From Symsagittifera roscoffensis (taxonomy: Eukaryota; Xenacoelomorpha; Acoela; Convolutidae), in NCBI RefSeq assembly GCF_963678635.1, contig NC_087067.1:36161966-36225965 (forward strand): a stretch of DNA of 64,000 bases, read 5' to 3'. The notes under the pieces are model-generated. The model saw only the letters and a list, made by a program, of their open reading frames with translations. It was not told the DNA's origin and did no database searches. Positions 51,901 to 63,443 of the stretch are shown piece after piece; position 1 is the stretch's first letter, and each line of letters starts with the position of its first letter. Both the position numbers and the translations under genes were made by a program.

Positions 51901-54821
51901 GAACTTGAATTGGACGTTCTGTTGTTCAAGCATTATTCAAAACTTTAAATATGAACAACAGTTTTGCAGCTTTTTCGTTTCCAAGACGATTTCGGATTTC
52001 GCTATGTATCCACCCGTAACTTGAGAATAGTCGCTCAAGCGACGCCGTAGAAGGGCTGCATGACAAAAGCCCAATGATTATATCCTTCACACTCTGCGGA
52101 ATAACGAGAACAAAGAAAATCCGCGGTTCTTTTGATGGGAATATTAGGCAAGAGGCATGTCAAATTTACCTGATTTCATGATACAGCTGATATTTATGGA
52201 TTTTTTTGTCAAAAATATCATGATATATATCATGATATTTATCATGATATTTATCACTTGATATATATCAACCATCCCTGTCGCCTTTAGCTCTCCAAGG
52301 TGGATATTTTCTTGTTTAACTTGAATTAAGCAGTTATTGTTGATTTTTATAACTCAATCTCATCAAGTGAACTTTTTAAAAACATTTTTTGAACAGAAAA
52401 AAATCTAATTTGAGCGTGAACAACTTTTAATAATCTTTCCTGAAAACAAATAAAAAATGATACGATCTATAAAAGTTTCTTTAATACGTTCATTGCTATT
52501 TTGTGCTTTTGCACTGCAACTGGTTGATGCTGTCTTATCTACAGTCAACTTTGGTAATACTTCATTCACGTGACATTTACAAGATTCAATTAATATTGAA
52601 CCTCAAAAATGATTGAAATCTTAAGATAAAAACTCTGATTTCTTGAGCATTAATTGTGTCTTTGGTGTTTATGAATAGCAAATTGTTCAGGTCCTATGCA
52701 AGTGCGATTGAAACACCAATAATCTAAAGAGTTTAGCTGCTTTCTCAAAACAAATCCAAACCAAAGTGACTAAGAACTTTCTTGGTGTCCTTGGAAAATA
52801 AGCACATCTAATACTTCAAAAATTCAGTTAGCAAGCAAAAAGCATGTAAGCATCTGTGAGAAGCAAGAAGCACACAAGACAAACAACATTTCAAACAAGC
52901 ATGACAACAAACACAGCTTAGAACTAAAACAGCTTAGAAGAAACAAAAAAGCGAAGCAGAAAAGCATTTGAAAACAACGCTATTATTAAACATGTCGCGC
53001 TACTGCGAAGCATACCAAAGCTGCCGGGTTTGTTGGCAAGTTAAATCCGCTGTGATTGTTGTTATTGTTTTGAAGCATCGCCGAGTTCCTGACTTGAGGG
53101 TTGAACATCGCGGGAGACGGTTGGACGACGGCTCGGTTTGCCGAATAGTCCTCAAATGCTTTTCGTTTTTGAGACACGCTTGGCACATAATTGTTGCCGT
53201 TGTTATTGTTGTTATTGCAGAGTTGCTGTAAGTACTGTGCATTGAAATGGGATGCGTTGGAGGCACCGGGTGTGTGAAAGGGATTTCCGGGTGCCACCGG
53301 AAGGCATCCGCCGGCGAGTGCCAACCCCCGCTGGGACGAACCCAGGTGCAGGTTGTTCATGCCTTGGATGTTGGGGGGAAGCGAAGTTTGATTGTTGTTG
53401 GAGGACTTGCAGAGCTGCTGCTGATTTGATTAAGAATAACAAAGGAGTGAATAATAAAGAAGCAAGAGTGAAGCATAGCTTAAGAAGCGACACGTGTTAC
53501 AGAGACCGGTTCAACTACGGCAAATTAGTCAGGTTTTAATCATTAATTAAATTTTTCCGATGTTAATTCACAAAGTAAAATAAAAAAAATTCTAAATAGT
53601 TTTTTTTTAATATTTTGGATTAATAAGACGACAGTAAAGCACACAACGCTAACCCACGCATTAGCTTGCAATTAAAATGAAAATTGATTCAAAGCTATTT
53701 TTGTTTAAAAATTGGAATAAAAACGAGCTTTTTTCATTCGCACTAGTGGTTAAGATTGAGTTTAGAACCAAAACAGAGATATTTTGGTCTGCATACATTT
53801 GATATGATCTCTTTTTCATGGGTTTTTGCTTCGCCAAATTTGGATTGCCTATTTTAGGGTACTTAAGATTTTTTCACAAAAAAAAAGTAGCAGATGGGCT
53901 GTAAATTTGAAAATTCGTCTAAAATTAAGATCATTAAGATGAGAAATTGATTCATTGCTTGTATGGGTTCCCTGTTTTAATATTTTCAAGAACAATTTCC
54001 AGTTTACAAAATATGAAAAGCAGCGAATAGATAACACAAGGTAGCCACACGTATAATTAAATTCAACGGGAAATGTCGCCTAAAAAGCATGTCATAAAAA
54101 CAGCTGATATCAAACTTCAATAATTAATTAAAACACCAGGTTCATTCATTGATTGGTTCAAGAAAGGACAGACACTTTCTAGCTAATCAGGATTGTTTGA
54201 AGTCTGTGTTCCAAGAATCACAGATTGTTCCGGCCATTTTTCAATGATTTTGTACAAAAAACCCACAAAGCAAGGAACTTGCTACCAAGCGATAAAAATT
54301 CATGTGTTTTAAAAATCTGGCTCTGTCTCAAAAATTAAGCCTATAAAGCCTATAAACAAAAATTTCAAAAACAATTTTCAGGACACAAACCTGATTGAAA
54401 TAATAAAAGCAAGCAATATTTCTGCATTATCTTATGACATCTTGTTTTTCTTATGAAAAAGCTCCAATACAAATTAACATATATTGAAAAAAAACTTAAG
54501 ACCGGAACAAAGCCTTAGCTCGCACGCTTAACATCAATTATGTGTCAAAATAATTCATTCGGATAGAAGCTGCGTTTCAATTCCAAAGACCAAAGGAAAC
54601 ACTGAGGCAACAAATTACATCATATGTTATAAAATGTTACATAACAGTTATATAATATAATGCATGGCATTTACCTGGATGTTGAGGGGGGACTGGAAGG
54701 TGAAGAGGGGACTGTGTCCGCTGTTCTGGGGGGCTGCCAGTTGGTTGATCTGCTGATGCTGAAGGAGTCCACCACCTCCTCCTCCGGCAACACCAGCGTT
54801 GGTCCCGTTCTGAAATCTCTC
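48829..54821 (-). CDS. Gln/Asn/Gly/Ala-rich protein, C-terminal four exons (possibly muscleblind-like)
   Basis: The exons are 54,821-54,675, 53,420-53,016, 49,855-49,546 and 48,926-48,829, all with GT-AG borders and fully consistent phase (0, 0, 1). They give about 320 residues ending in a stop. The region is low in charge and has Gly, Asn and Ala runs, as in the disordered tails of RNA-binding proteins and transcription factors. A motif KRKAFEDYSANRAVV followed by PAMFNPQV resembles the KRPALEKTNGATAVFN region of vertebrate muscleblind-like proteins, whose CCCH zinc fingers would lie upstream of this window. That match is short, so another Q/N-rich RNA-binding or nuclear protein is equally possible. 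The base composition is far richer in G+C than the introns. Confidence 0.75.
49546..49855 (-). CDS. Q/N-rich gene, third visible exon
   Basis: The acceptor TTATTCATTTCAG and a perfect donor GTGAGT bound 310 bp. It encodes ANCVPAGGNGNVFPTYGKM, LRLDSNGMNGATKL, an Ala run within SQMSQAAAAAALGVGAYS, and FFYNPLYQAQLLAASNQTQ. It starts in phase 0 and leaves one base. No folded domain is recognisable. Confidence 0.85.
50110..50318 (-). repeat. tRNA-derived SINE
   Basis: On the minus strand it begins GCAGCCGTGGTCGAGTGGGT (A box TGGTCGAGTGG). A B box GCGTTCGAATCCCGC follows, then a G+C-rich body (GGAGGGGTCCCAGTGTCATC) and an A-rich tail (AATAAAAACAATGAAATG). The head resembles a class II (Ser/Leu) tRNA with a long variable arm. 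The boxes are well kept, so it is rather young. I see no clear target-site duplication. Confidence 0.75.
51732..52280 (-). mobile_element. Non-autonomous hAT element with 8-bp target duplication
   Basis: The ends are CAGGGATGGGGTGATAT and, reverse complemented, CAGGGATGGTTGATAT. The 8-bp sequence TCGCCTTT stands immediately before (51,724-51,731) and after (52,281-52,288), a perfect hAT-size target duplication. Both ends carry many GATATTT / ATATCATGATAT subterminal repeats. On the minus strand a transposase relic encodes SPSTASLERLFSSYGWIH and SEIRNRLGNEKAAKLLF, which is the C-terminal dimerisation domain typical of hAT transposases. At 549 bp it is far too short to be autonomous, so it is an internal-deletion derivative. 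Confidence 0.9.
53016..53420 (-). CDS. Q/N-rich gene, second visible exon
   Basis: The acceptor is a NAGNAG-type site (AATCAGCAGCAG), so one or two Gln could be included or skipped. The donor is GTATGC. In phase 0 throughout, the 135 codons include QQLCKSSNNNQTSLPPN, GNPFHTPGASNASHFNAQ, an Asn run, KRKAFEDYSANRAVV, PAMFNPQVRNSAMLQ and LPTNPAAL. The basic KRK could be part of a nuclear localisation signal. Confidence 0.85.
54675..54821 (-). CDS. Q/N-rich gene, first visible exon
   Basis: The acceptor TTTTCAG and the donor GTAAAT bound 49 codons in phase 0. They read ERFQNGTNAG, a run of six Gly, LLQHQQINQLAAPQN and HSPLFTFQSPLNIQ. The exon is strongly G+C-rich compared with its flanks. Earlier exons must lie beyond it, probably beyond the window. 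Confidence 0.82.
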
Positions 54822-56879
54822 CTGAAAACAATCATATTGCTTGCATCAACGAGTCTAAGTAAATTTAACGAGAAAAGGAAAAAGTTACCGTCACGCAATT
54901 TTTCTCGACGAAAAACTAATTATGCTATGGATGGAAGGACCGAACTTGCTTCTGGAAACCTAGATGTTAATTGAAATATTGAATACCTTTCCTTTGCGTT
55001 TAATAACCAAACTACTTATTAATTGAACCCTACTTAACTATCAAGTAAGCCAAAAAAATTCCATTTTTTGTTGTAATTTCGATGACAAAAAACTCAATTT
55101 GAACCAAATTCTTAAATTTCGGCACAAGAATCTGACTACAAATCTCAGTCTCAAAATTACGATATGCGTCTCATTTTGATCCATATAACGCTTAATATAA
55201 TTTCTTCCGACCAATTCCATGTAAGTGCTGCAGAGCAAATTACACAGACAATTTAGGATTTTCACAGTCTGAGATCAGGGTTATTATAGCCCTAAAATTG
55301 ATCCAGCTTTGCATGAATTGTGACAAAGCGACTGTGTTCAACTAAAAACATGCCAGCAACATAGAAGAAGCAATCAACCTTCAGAAGCGCCGAACTGAAC
55401 ATTCGACCTAAGTAAGTTCAGTCTCTTTACTACACAGGCGGGCTCTTTGGAGGCGTCTTCAAAGAGACACTCTCCTGAAATGGGCTAAACAAACTGTGAC
55501 GTTGTTTACAATATTTTTTATAGTTGCTGGCCGGAAGAAAACCCAAACCACTACCGTTCTCACCTAATCGTTAACTAAGAACCTATGGCAGAAATAGAAA
55601 TAACAAGCCTCATAAATCTATTTGAAGGGTACTCGATCTTAGATTCTTCTAAGAAATATAGAAGGTAAATAAAAGAAGATAAATTTGGAATATCAAAAAT
55701 TGCAATTGGAAATATTTTCAAAAGATATTTGAAATGTCATATTTAATACAATCATGTGTCATGGAAATACTTAATTGCAGAGCAAACCAAATTATCTTTT
55801 ACACACAATTATATCAAAATAAATTGACCAATCTTGTGATTTATCAATCAAAATTGTTTCAAAATAAATCAAACTTGTGCGATATTGAATTTTCGGTCCA
55901 AATAATTATCTGCTAGTTGACTGCTTCAGAAAATCAGAAAAATGAATACAGAAAAAATGGCGTGTAATCTTCAAACCATTAACAATGGCCTCTTTACCCA
56001 TTTCACGGCCCAGACACTTGGATGAGATTATCATCTTAGTGTCAGAAAGTTAAAAGACCCGCTAGGCTAAAAAGCATATGAAAAGCGTGCCAAAACTTTT
56101 AGTTTATGGACATCACAAGTATGTTTCAATTAAATGGTTTCATTGCTTTATGCCAATCTTCAAAAACAACACTTTAAATTTATTCATAAAAAACTAAGCC
56201 GGCTATTATATAAAGTAATTTGCGATACGATGTTTCATTAACTGTTTATTCGATAAAACTGAGCATTAGACTAAACAAAATAGATCGAAAACTTGGTAGT
56301 AAATCTGGATGTAACAATTTTTCGAAATCATGGCGCTTTAAAAAAGCTTGAGCCAGAAAATGATTTTAAAAGGGATTAGAAACAGCAACACTCATGGTGA
56401 AACCCTGAAAGCTCTCAATGACCTTTTATTTTTCGTGAAATAGTTTATGAAAAAAAAAACGAATTGAAAAGTAATTTTTTCCTCTTAAAAAACGTCTAGA
56501 TTCGAGACGGGATTTAACTCTTTGTAATCGTAAGTAACTGAACAGTCTAGTAACTAATTAGTTCAGCCAATCAAAAAATTGATCGATAAATAATTAATTA
56601 GCTAAGGATGCAGCTTGGATTATTTTTAAACGCGGATTCAATCACTGCGTATGAACAAGACAAGCAATCTGAAAAGAAAGCGAAAATAGATTAGCCAGAC
56701 CCTGCACAGTTTAGTAAATTTTCATTACCGAGTAATTCACTGAAATACAACTGTTGCAGATTAGTTTAAACTTCATTCAATACAAAAAAGTTAGCTTTTT
56801 ATTTATTGGTGAGCAATGAAAAAACCAATCCGAGCTTACGTATTCCGTTGTTATCTCCGAACCTCGGAGCAACAAAAAT
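54822..56879. other. Upstream intron DNA of the minus-strand gene
   Basis: It is AT-rich with no exon, tRNA or transposon that I recognise. Confidence 0.4.
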
Positions 56880-57480
56880 ACTTCTGAAATTTCGTTTCAG
56901 TTAGAAAGAGTGCGGGTTATTGTTCCGACTTTCGAAACGAAAGTAACGGAATATTTGTGCTCGGGGTGGGTTTTTTTTTCTTCAGACAAATTTCGACTTT
57001 TTAACTAGCCATTTTTGACGGAATTTTTTTTATCATTCAAAAGGTATTGTTTTCCTGAGCTAATATTTGAAAAGCTATTTCACCTGTGATCATTTTTCGT
57101 AAAGTTATGAGGGTTTAAAGATTGCCATTTTGACCAATTTGGGACAATTAACGCATATATTTCGCGCTATTAACGCGTAAGAGGAGAGTTAATCCGTCTT
57201 AGAAGTTGTTCCAAATTGGTTGAAAGAAGCTTATTTGCCATAATTGATTTGTTACAAGGAGCGAAATCTATTCTTTTGTACTTTACATGGCGTGTGGGGT
57301 GATGATTTTTATTTAAAAAAAATTCAAATTTTTGAAAATTTTTTTTTCATTTTGTTTTATTTCATTAAATTTTTAATTATATTACTGCTCCATAAACCTT
57401 AAAAAGCAGTCGGAACATTCAGGGCTTCGCCCTGATACGAGGAGTCTTGTTATTTTTTGTTCCGACTACTACAAGAAAAC
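56880..57480. repeat. Dispersed repeat with a nested inverted repeat
   Basis: It contains TTGTTCCGACTTTCGAAACG, CGGGGTGGGTTTTTTTTTCT, ATTAACGCATATATTTCGCG and ACTTTACATGGCGTG, which recur (diverged) at 63,470-63,860 and, inverted, at 21,780-21,925. At 57,409-57,466 the arms GTCGGAACA and TGTTCCGAC enclose a perfect 7-bp hairpin, TCAGGGC TTC GCCCTGA. Confidence 0.55.
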
Positions 57481-57748
57481 CTTTTTGAAAAAAAAGGCTC
57501 GAATTTAAATCAGTTTTTATTTCAAATTCAGAAACAACCAAAATTACGCAGTTGCTGGAAAAATAGCAAAAATTATCAAATCATTTGACACAAAAACAAT
57601 TCTTTCAATACATTTTCCAAATCAAAAGCAAATGTAAACTTTTCAATACACGCAGTTTTGTTAAAATTAATCAAAAAAAATTTTTGCCTATTTTGAAAAA
57701 CGTTTCGGTATGCTTGTAATGATTTCGGTCGATAATTATGTTACAACT

Positions 57749-58032
57749 GTCGTATCTCAATTTATTGATGTGTGGTCCCTGAAGATTTCTTTGAGTATTA
57801 CTTAGTTTGTTATTTAGTCACTTTCCAAATGACGAGGAAAATTCTATGCCCGAGAGATATATCGGATGTCGTTCAGTTCGCAGGGCGGTATTCCTCTTGA
57901 AAGCTCAAAGAGCAGAGAAAGAAGTCTAGGCAGAGCTTTAAATTTCGAGTCAAGCTGGTCACTCTCGCGGATATCTCTCGAGTGATTTTACAAAGTTTAT
58001 AAACCAAGAGTATATGTTATTATTTACACTCA
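57749..58032 (-). repeat. Fossil LTR a (3' LTR of env unit A)
   Basis: It is about 284 bp and is repeated at 61,035-61,318 and 62,902-63,182. On the minus strand it shows a TATA-like GGTTTATAAAC and an AATAAA near its end (CATCAATAAATTGAGA). It is the most diverged of the three, by a few percent. Confidence 0.7.
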
Positions 58033-58054
58033 TCTAATTTATTTAACAAAGTTA

Positions 58055-60871
58055 TTAGCAAGGTTGGCCACTCTGTTTTTCATCGCCAAGCCTTTTTCGG
58101 AGTTTATTAATTGAGTTCAAATGTTCACTTCCTGTTTCTTCGTAATGATGTTTGCTTGTCCCCTCGTTCACATCTTCTTGTTGTCTCACAGAAAATATAG
58201 TTCGTGGTCGTAAATACCAAATAGGGCCTTGAAGTAATTTGGTTGGGTCAAATAATGATTCACACCCATAACTGGATTTTAGGGATGTGACACTACCATC
58301 CTTGAAAAAATTGCTATGGGTTCTGAAATTTTGTGCGCTCTGCTTTTTGTAGAAAATACATGGGTACACTTTTGATGATGTTCTCTTGTTCCACACACAG
58401 TCCGTTGGTCAGATAAGATAGGTTTACAAATATACGGCACATGGATAAATACATTTTATAAAGAATGTGTTAAAAGTTGTGGTAATAAATTTCTTTAAAG
58501 TGATGCAATTCTGTAAAGTGGTACTTTTAAGGTTACTGAAAGGTGTTTTACTTAAGGTGTAATATACGTCCTAGTGTTCTTTCAGTGGTACTATGTTTGC
58601 ATTCATTGAATGAAGTCCTGGTTGTGACTTAGAAACATCTCTGTTGATGTATGATGTTTGCGAGGTGAAAGCGTGAGCTCTCACGTTATTGAGTTCCATT
58701 GTCATCTCTAACTTTATTCTGTTCGCGTGATCAATCACGTCATTCAGTGCTTCTTGAAATGGAGCTGTGGGTTCACTGGAGTCGGCATTTGATTCTTGTG
58801 TTAGTGGAGGTGTCAAGAGTAGCGTGGGGTCACTTCTCTCCTTTTTACATTTGTGGTAGATCCACATGAAAAGTGCACGGAGAACCATCGAGCCTATGAA
58901 GGAAATTATACTCATTATAAATGAATTTTTCAATGTCAGTCGATCATCAAATACTCTTGCTAACGAAGTTCATAGTTTTCTCATGTTCAGCGCTAGCGGC
59001 TCTGCTATTTTTTTCATCTGTTCTCGATTTCGAGTAGCTTCTTCTTTACTTCCATGAATAATTCGATTCCCGCTTCCGTTTTTGAGTCGTAACATGGCAT
59101 GTCCTCCAATTCTGGCAATTCGCTTAGCAAGTTTGAGATCGGGTCCGGCAATTGGACGTTGATCTTGGTTGCTAGGAGCTGTTCGCATGTTGCTAAATCA
59201 GATCGAATTTTTATATTAAGCCCTATTAACTGTTTTCCACATTCCAGTGTTACAATGTATGGCATCCCGGGAATTTCTCTATTCCGCTGGCGGTTGTTGA
59301 TTCTATACCAGACTCGAAGAGGGTGTATGCAGATGTTGCTGATGTGATCAACCATACCCCAAATCCTAGATTTTCAGCCTTTTCAGTGGATGGTAACTGG
59401 ATCTGTTCGGTGTCGCATACTTTCAGTTTGTCCAGATTCCCTTTGAAGAAAAGAGTTGACAGGCATGATCCGTGTCCTGTCTCAGTAGGGATCATTTCGT
59501 GGCAAATCTGATATCGTGAAGATCCAAGGCAGTGTTTCAGGTTGTACTCTGTTAACACTGCAGTTTCTATATTGTCCTCCGATATTGCCGAGTAGGGAGC
59601 TTCCGTTTTCCACATAATGGCTTTATCCTTCTCATACTGTGGCATCGGGACTGGAATTGCGTGGAAGACCGTAAATGAAGATTGCCGTGATGCTAGTGGA
59701 ATGGCAATCTTTATTAGCAAGCCTTCTTTGATAGTGACCACGTCGGTAAGATGCTGGGCTTCATATTAGGATAGAATTTCGTCCATCGGAATGGCTAGTG
59801 AAAGTTGATCACGGGCATGGCTTTGCATTTTGGAAACGTCTTCTAGAATTTTAATCAATGAGTCTCGTGGGACTAGCGACATTGGCAGAAATTTACTCAG
59901 CAAAGACGGAATCGAGTTAAGCATGTTGATGCGATAGGAGTAGAGAGCTGATCGGTACGATTTCACATTTGCAAAAGTAATCGCAAGCAGCGAGGAGACC
60001 GTATCATAATTGAAGTTAATCTACTGTCTTGTGAATAAAAGTTGATCAAAGTCCCGTAGAATGTGAAGGTTTTGCTTAAAAACTTCAAAGTGCTCTCGAA
60101 TAACTTCCCAGTTTCGATTTTGGGTTTGTATCATTTCGTCTTGTGCCTGTTTTGTCGAACTTAACTCACTCGGTACCACGAAGAATTTTTTATCTAGATT
60201 TTCTGCAAACGTATAGACATTTTCAGCTATTTGGCTGGCGAAGTCAGAGAGTCTGACAATGTTTTCAGCATTTTCTTTAGACTTATCATTGCAGGATCAA
60301 AAAATTCCTCGTAGTCCACAATCTGCTGTTTTTCCTAGTAGAATTCCACCTTCAAAAAGTCCAACTGATGCTAGGGCTGCAATCGCTAAGGCGGGTGCTC
60401 GTTTTTGCCTCAGATTGGATGTTTGTTGTTGTTCATGAAGAAATGAGGCTGTATATTTGCGCAGGGACGTAACTTTCTGTTTTGCTAAAGAAACCTCGTT
60501 TTTCACTTGGTGAAGTAGCCAGTCGACATCAAAGGTTGAATAGTTTTTAGTGAAATTGGACGAAAAGTCCAAATGCCAAAATAAGCTGGGTTGCCTCCAC
60601 ATTTCAGCTAGTTTTTTTTCAAGAAGTCGTCAAGTTCATCTCGGATATTTAGTTCAAATTTTGGGAAAGGGACTAGAAATTCAATTGGAAAGAATTTTTC
60701 TGCTAATAGAATTTTCGATTCGTAAATGATGATTATCCCGTTTTCTAGAACTGTCTCCGATTGTTCTCCTGAGTAGTTTTCAGAATTCCAGTGAGCTGAG
60801 AATGTACCGAGTGCAAGGACTGCTAGACCAACTGTTGTGAGCGTGAAGAGAGTGTGATTGGAGATGCGCAT
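58055..60871 (-). mobile_element. Fossil retrovirus-like env unit A
   Basis: On the minus strand this runs from a hydrophobic leader (MRISNHTLFTLTTVGLAVLA) through a furin-type site RQKR. A fusion-peptide-like APALAIAALASVG and the motif CGLRGIF follow. It ends in a transmembrane segment with a long cytoplasmic tail, the plan of a class I envelope glycoprotein of an env-bearing LTR element. A further frame of unknown product follows before the LTR (58,055-58,396). It is broken, with roughly four or more interruptions. No gag or pol lies in the unit. The family is not identified beyond env-bearing LTR retroelement. Confidence 0.75.
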
Positions 60872-61034
60872 CTTGAATTGATTTCCTTCAAGTGTTTTGA
60901 GCTCGGGAGATGGAAGATTTCTTCAACTAGACCAGCCAGTCAGTTCGTAGTTTGTCAGCTTTTGAAATTCGTGGCCGTCTGCTTCTTGATTTTTTTTCAC
61001 TGTCTTCTGAGTTGCCTGTTCTTTCTATTACCAA

Positions 61035-61318
61035 GTCGTGTCTCAATTTATTGATGTGAGGTCTCTGAAGGTTTCTCTGAGTATTACTGAGTTTGTTATT
61101 TTGTCACTTTCCAAATGACGAGGAAAGTTCTATGCCCGAGAGATATATCGGATGTCGTTCAGTTCGCAGGGCGGTATTCCTCTTGAAAGCTCAAAAGACA
61201 GAGAAAGAAGTTAAGGCAGAGCTTTAAATTTCGAGTCAAGCTGGTCACTCTCGCGGATATCTCTCGAGTGATTTTACAAAGTTTATAAACCAAGAGTATA
61301 TGTTATTATTTACACTCA
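61035..61318 (-). repeat. Fossil LTR b
   Basis: It stands between env units A and B. It differs from LTR c at only a few positions by eye and more from LTR a. On the minus strand it is followed by about 165 bp of leader sequence (GAACAGGCAACTCAGAAGAC and on) leading directly to the env start of unit A. Confidence 0.7.
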
Positions 61319-61340
61319 ACTAATTTATTTAACAAAGTTA

Positions 61341-62745
61341 TTAGCAAGGTTGGCCACTCTGTTTTTCATCGCCAAGCCTTTTTCGGAGTTTATTAATTGA
61401 GTTCAAATGTTCACTTCCTGTTTCTTCGTAATGATGTTTGGTTGTCCCCTCGTTCACATCTTCTTGTTGTCTCACAGAAGTTTTCCACATAATGGCTTTA
61501 TCCTTCTCATACTGTGGCATCGGGACTGGAATTGCGTGGAAGACCGTAAATGAAGTTTGCCGTGATGCTAGTGGAATGGCAATCTTCATTAGCAAGCCTT
61601 CTTTGATAGTGACCACGTCGGTAAGATGCTGGGCTTCATAGTAGGATAGAATTTCGTCCATCGGAATGGCTAGTGAAAGTTGATCACGGGCATGGCTTTG
61701 CATTTTTGAAACGTCTTCTAGAATTTTAATCAATGAGTCTCGTGGGACTAGCGACATTGGCAGAAATTTATTCAGCAAAGACGGAATCGAGTTAAGCATG
61801 TTGATGCGATAGGAGTAGAGAGCTGATCGGTACGATTTCACATTTGCAAAAGTAATCGCAAGCAGCGAGGAGACCGTATCATAATTGAAGTTAATCTACT
61901 GTCTTGTGAACAAAAGTTGATCAAAGTCCCGTAGAATGTGAAAGTTTTGCTTAAAAACTTCAAAGTGCTCGCGAATAACTTCCCAGTTTCGATTTTGGAT
62001 TTGTATCACTTCGTCTTGTGCCTGTTTTGTCGAACTTAACTCACTCGTTACCACGAAAAATTTTTCATCTAGATTTTCTGCAAACGTATAGACATTTTCA
62101 GCTATTTGGCTGGCGAAGTCAGAGAGTCTGACAATGTTTTCAGCATTTTCTTTAGACTTATCATTGCAGGATCAAAAAATTCCTCGTAGTCCACAATCTG
62201 CTGTTTTTCCTAGTAGAATTCCACCTCCAAAAAGTCCAACTGATGCTAGGGCTGCAATCGCTAAGGCGGGTGCTCGTTTTTGCCTCAGATTGGATGTTTG
62301 TTGTTGTTAATGGAGAAATGAGGCTGTATATTTGCGCAGGGACGTAACTTTCTGTTTTGCTAAAGAAACCTCGTTTTTCACTTGGTGAAGTAGCCAGTCG
62401 ACATCAAAGGTTGAATAGTTTTTAGTGAAATTGGACGAAAAGTCCAAATGCCAAAATAAGCTGGGTTGCCTCCACATTTCAGCTAGTTTTTTTCCAGAAG
62501 TCGTCAAGTTCATCTCGGATATTTAGTTCAAATTTTGGGAAAGGGACTAGAAATTCAATTGGAATGAATTTTTCTGCTAATAGAATTTTCGATTCGTAAA
62601 TGATGATTATCCCGTTTTCTAGAACTGTCTCCGATTGTTCTCCTGAGTAGTTTTCAGAATTCCAGTGAGCTGAGAATGTACCGAGTGCAAGGAGTGCTAG
62701 ACCAACTGTTGTGAGCGTGAAGAGAGTGTAATTGGAGATGCGCAT
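61341..62745 (-). mobile_element. Fossil retrovirus-like env unit B
   Basis: It is a shorter sibling of unit A with nearly identical sequence where the two overlap (leader with MRISNYTLFTLTTVG, fusion-peptide region, MKSYRSALYSYRINMLNSIP, and the downstream frame ending KQSGQPC). It is broken in several places. Its flanking LTRs are b and c. Confidence 0.72.
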
Positions 62746-62901
62746 CTTGAATTGATTTCCTTCAAGTGTTTTGAGCTCGGGAGATGGAAGACTTCTTCAA
62801 CTAGACCAGTTCGTAGTTTGTCAGCTTTTGAAATTAGTGGCCGTCTGCTTCTTGTTTTTTTTTCCACTGTCTTCTGAGTTGCCTGTTCTTTCTATTACCA
62901 A

Positions 62902-63182
62902 GTCGTGTCTCAATTTATTGATGTGAGGTCTCTGAAGGTTTCTCTGAGTATTACTGAGTTTGTTATTTTGTCACTTTCCAAATGACGAGGAAAATTCTAT
63001 GCCCGAGAGATATATCGGATGTTGTTCAGTTCGCAGGGCGGTATTCCTCTTGAAAGCTCAAAAGACAGAGAAAGAAGTTAAGGCAGAGCTTTAAATTTCG
63101 AGTCAAGCTGGTCACTCGCGGATATCTCTCGAGTGATTTTACAAAGTTTATAAACCAAGAGTATATGTTATTATTTACACTC
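62902..63182 (-). repeat. Fossil LTR c
   Basis: It is the third copy of the roughly 284-bp LTR, closest to LTR b. A leader stretch follows it on the minus strand, as after LTR b. Confidence 0.7.
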
Positions 63183-63443
63183 ATCTAATTTATTTAACAA
63201 AGTTATTAGCAAGGTTGGCCACTCTGTTTTTCATCGCCAAGCCTTTTTCGGAGTTTATTAATTGAGTTCAAATGTTCACTTCCTGTTTCTTCGTAATGAT
63301 GTTTGCTTGTCCCCTCGTTCACATCTTCTTGTTGTCTCACAGAAAATATAGTTCGTGATCGTAAATACCAAATAGGGCCTTGAAGTAATTTGGTTGGGTC
63401 ATTTAATGAATCACACCCATAAATGGAATTTAGGGATGTGACA
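63183..63443 (-). mobile_element. Fossil env unit C, 3' fragment
   Basis: This is the end of a further unit, matching the region just before LTR a in unit A (TTCGTAATGATGTTTGCTTG, GGCCTTGAAGTAATTTGG). It stops at about 63,443, where the similarity ends abruptly. Confidence 0.68.

Larger units (their letters stand above)
49856..53015. other. Intron of the minus-strand gene
   Basis: It contains a tRNA-derived SINE (50,110-50,318) and a non-autonomous hAT relic (51,732-52,280). The rest is AT-rich without recognisable exons. Confidence 0.5.

Noticed and set aside
58866-59511. Plus-strand frames across the env fossil
   Set aside because: They are shadows of the minus-strand env sequence.
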